From: Nostoc sp. FACHB-152
GTDB lineage: Bacteria > Cyanobacteriota > Cyanobacteriia > Cyanobacteriales > Nostocaceae
Length of the DNA: 64,000 bases
NCBI RefSeq assembly: GCF_014697475.1
Contig: NZ_JACJRV010000006.1
Coordinates: 124,001 to 188,000 of the forward strand
Direction: 5' to 3'
The notes under the pieces were generated by a model. The model saw only the letters and a list, made by a program, of their open reading frames with translations. It was not told the DNA's origin and searched no databases. Both the position numbers and the translations under genes were made by a program. Positions within the stretch are counted from its first letter, which is position 1; each line of letters opens with the position of its first letter. Shown piece after piece: positions 62,834-64,000 of this stretch.

Positions 62834-63174
62834 AAAAGGATGAAGGATGAAGCATATCTTGCACTAACGATTAAAGTCGCAGCTACACAGACAAAGCCTG
62901 CGGAGGCAGGCTCAACTTGATTTTGGATTAGTCCGCTTTCGCGGACTTAGTTTGTTTAGCCAAGCCAGTGCGTTCGGTCACCGGACTCCCTCACTGGCGT
63001 GCGAATTCCTTCCGTTGGGGCTTGGTGCTTCAGACTTCATCCTAGCCTGCGGCAAGCCCTTTGGGTGACGCTCCTGCGTCGCTAACGCTGCGCTAACAGC
63101 AGTTGCTTCAAGTCGGGGAACCCGCCCAACGCACTGCTTCACCGCTTCGCGTCTACATCCTTCACACTTCAGAT
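62834..63174. repeat. serA-prmA spacer made of dispersed repeats and hairpins
   Basis: Hairpins AGCCTG/CAGGCT (62895-62912) and AGTCCGC/GCGGACT (62930-62947, followed by TAGTTTGTTT) lie here. A GC-rich block at 63044-63120 (CCTGCGGCAAGCCCTTTGGG, CTCCTGCGTCGCTAACGCTG, GCAGTTGCTTCAAGTCGGGG) is of the interspersed-repeat type common in Nostoc. No coding frame is supported. Confidence 0.6.
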
Positions 63175-64000
63175 ATGGCAAACACTTGGTGGGAACTACA
63201 GATTTTATGTGAACCAGAGCTAGAAGAGTCTATCTTTTGGCGGCTGGAAGATTTTGGTAGCCGGGGGACAGCAAGTGAACGCAAAGGGAATTCTTCTTTA
63301 GTTAAGGCTTACTTACCGCAATTTCAAGCACAGTTACTAGACTTGGCTGCATTGGCGTTGCGGTTGCGTCAAGATGCTTTGTGTGTAGGAATGTCTACGC
63401 CTAGCTTGCATTGGCAATTAATCGATGAAGAAGATTGGGCAACCAGTTGGAAACAATATTGGCAACCCCAGGAAATAGGCGATCGCTTTTTGATTAACCC
63501 TGCATGGCTACCAATGCCAGAAAATACTGAACGTTTAGTAATTCGCCTTGATCCTGGAGTGGCTTTTGGTACAGGAAACCATGCCACAACTCAACTGTGT
63601 TTAGAAGCATTAGAAATGCGCTTGAGCGAGGTACCGAAATCGTTTATCGGTAACGAAGAAAGAACGCCAGTAATAATCGCAGATATCGGTTGCGGTTCTG
63701 GTATTTTATCCATCGGTGCAGTCTTACTAGGAGCCGAAAAAGTTTATGCTGTGGATAATGATCCCTTAGCAGTGCAATCAACTTTCAGCAATCGCACCCT
63801 CAACAACGTGAGCCAGGAACGCTTGATTCCAGCCGAAGGTAGCGTAGATGTTTTGAGCAAAATCATTGAAAAACCAGTAGATGGTATCGTCTGTAATATC
63901 TTGGCTGACGTAATTATTCAACTGGTTCCAGAAATAACTGCAATCACTCAACCTAGCACTTGGGCAATCTTTAGCGGTATTTTAATAGAACAATCCAAAT
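63175..64000 (+). CDS. prmA: Ribosomal protein L11 methyltransferase PrmA (3' end outside window)
   Basis: PrmA trimethylates ribosomal protein L11 using SAM. The frame opens at ATG 63175 ([19 protein letters not shown]) and remains open to the window edge, about 275 codons. Family motifs are visible: [21 protein letters not shown], the SAM-binding [29 protein letters not shown] and [16 protein letters not shown]. The last motif is the catalytic-loop region of PrmA (N-I-L-A). serA-prmA adjacency is common in cyanobacteria. Confidence 0.95.
   Translation, partial: MANTWWELQILCEPELEESIFWRLEDFGSRGTASERKGNSSLVKAYLPQFQAQLLDLAALALRLRQDALCVGMSTPSLHWQLIDEEDWATSWKQYWQPQEIGDRFLINPAWLPMPENTERLVIRLDPGVAFGTGNHATTQLCLEALEMRLSEVPKSFIGNEERTPVIIADIGCGSGILSIGAVLLGAEKVYAVDNDPLAVQSTFSNRTLNNVSQERLIPAEGSVDVLSKIIEKPVDGIVCNILADVIIQLVPEITAITQPSTWAIFSGILIEQSK

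Overview
The window comes from a filamentous, probably Nostocales-type (Nostoc/Anabaena-like) cyanobacterium. The evidence is the very frequent HIP1 octamer GCGATCGC, a ChlI magnesium chelatase subunit, the phylloquinone genes menF/menA/menC/menE, many heptanucleotide tandem repeats (STRR) of the kind known from heterocystous cyanobacteria, and families such as CHASE2 kinases, Uma2 nucleases and DUF4347 surface proteins. No rRNA, tRNA, CRISPR array or intact insertion sequence was seen. The DNA is chromosomal in character.

Layout. 1-2386 (-) holds the N-terminal 795 codons of a giant DUF4347 / RCC1-like repeat / cadherin-like surface protein that runs off the window. 3-8 kb has a small secreted protein, a CHASE2 Ser/Thr kinase, an NTF2-like protein, an LD-carboxypeptidase and a conserved hypothetical. 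8.1-11.4 kb is an ergothioneine cluster, egtC-egtB-egtD. 11.6-16.6 kb has a glycine-zipper protein, a YciI protein, a small membrane protein, chlI, miaB and a DUF433/ParD/ParE toxin-antitoxin stretch in which parE is frameshifted. 16.6-21.7 kb is a phylloquinone cluster: overlapping menA-menC-menE with divergent menF. 21.9-30.8 kb has a PEBP protein, an aldo/keto reductase, a three-gene phosphorelay (multidomain regulator, 6-PAS histidine kinase, CheY-like receiver) and a 5'-truncated radical SAM gene. 30.8-38.4 kb carries a Na+/H+ antiporter, a beta-propeller-like protein, a gamma-glutamylcyclotransferase-like protein, a P-loop kinase, a GlsB-type membrane protein, a manganese catalase, DUF3891 and a SnoaL-like protein. 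40.2-50.6 kb is a glgX-treZ-treY-treS/mak operon for trehalose and maltodextrin metabolism. 51.4-55.0 kb is a stress-type group with a scar of fused gene fragments, a YflT-like protein, an SDR and a DUF4383 protein. 55.3-58.1 kb has SpoIIM, polytopic-membrane and RDD genes. 58.2-64 kb has a cysteine desulfurase, a restriction-type nuclease-domain protein, a Uma2 protein, serA and the start of prmA.

Functional theme. Many of the genes suit a desiccation- and oxidation-tolerant phototroph: ergothioneine, manganese catalase, trehalose synthesis by two routes, small stress-membrane proteins and large signalling proteins.

The points most worth a second look are these. (1) Period-7 STRR repeats lie in frame inside egtB, menE and menC. 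(2) The maltokinase half of the TreS-Mak fusion reads THFEGRG where the family has a DFEGEP magnesium-binding motif. (3) A perfect 25-bp inverted repeat lies at 39896-39957, and a 15-bp one lies in the leader of the manganese catalase gene. (4) A three-part fused gene remnant lies at 51.4-52.4 kb and has an uncharacterised C-terminal module. (5) parE and an STM4011-type radical SAM gene are decayed. (6) A response regulator contains a middle receiver domain that lacks the phospho-acceptor aspartate.
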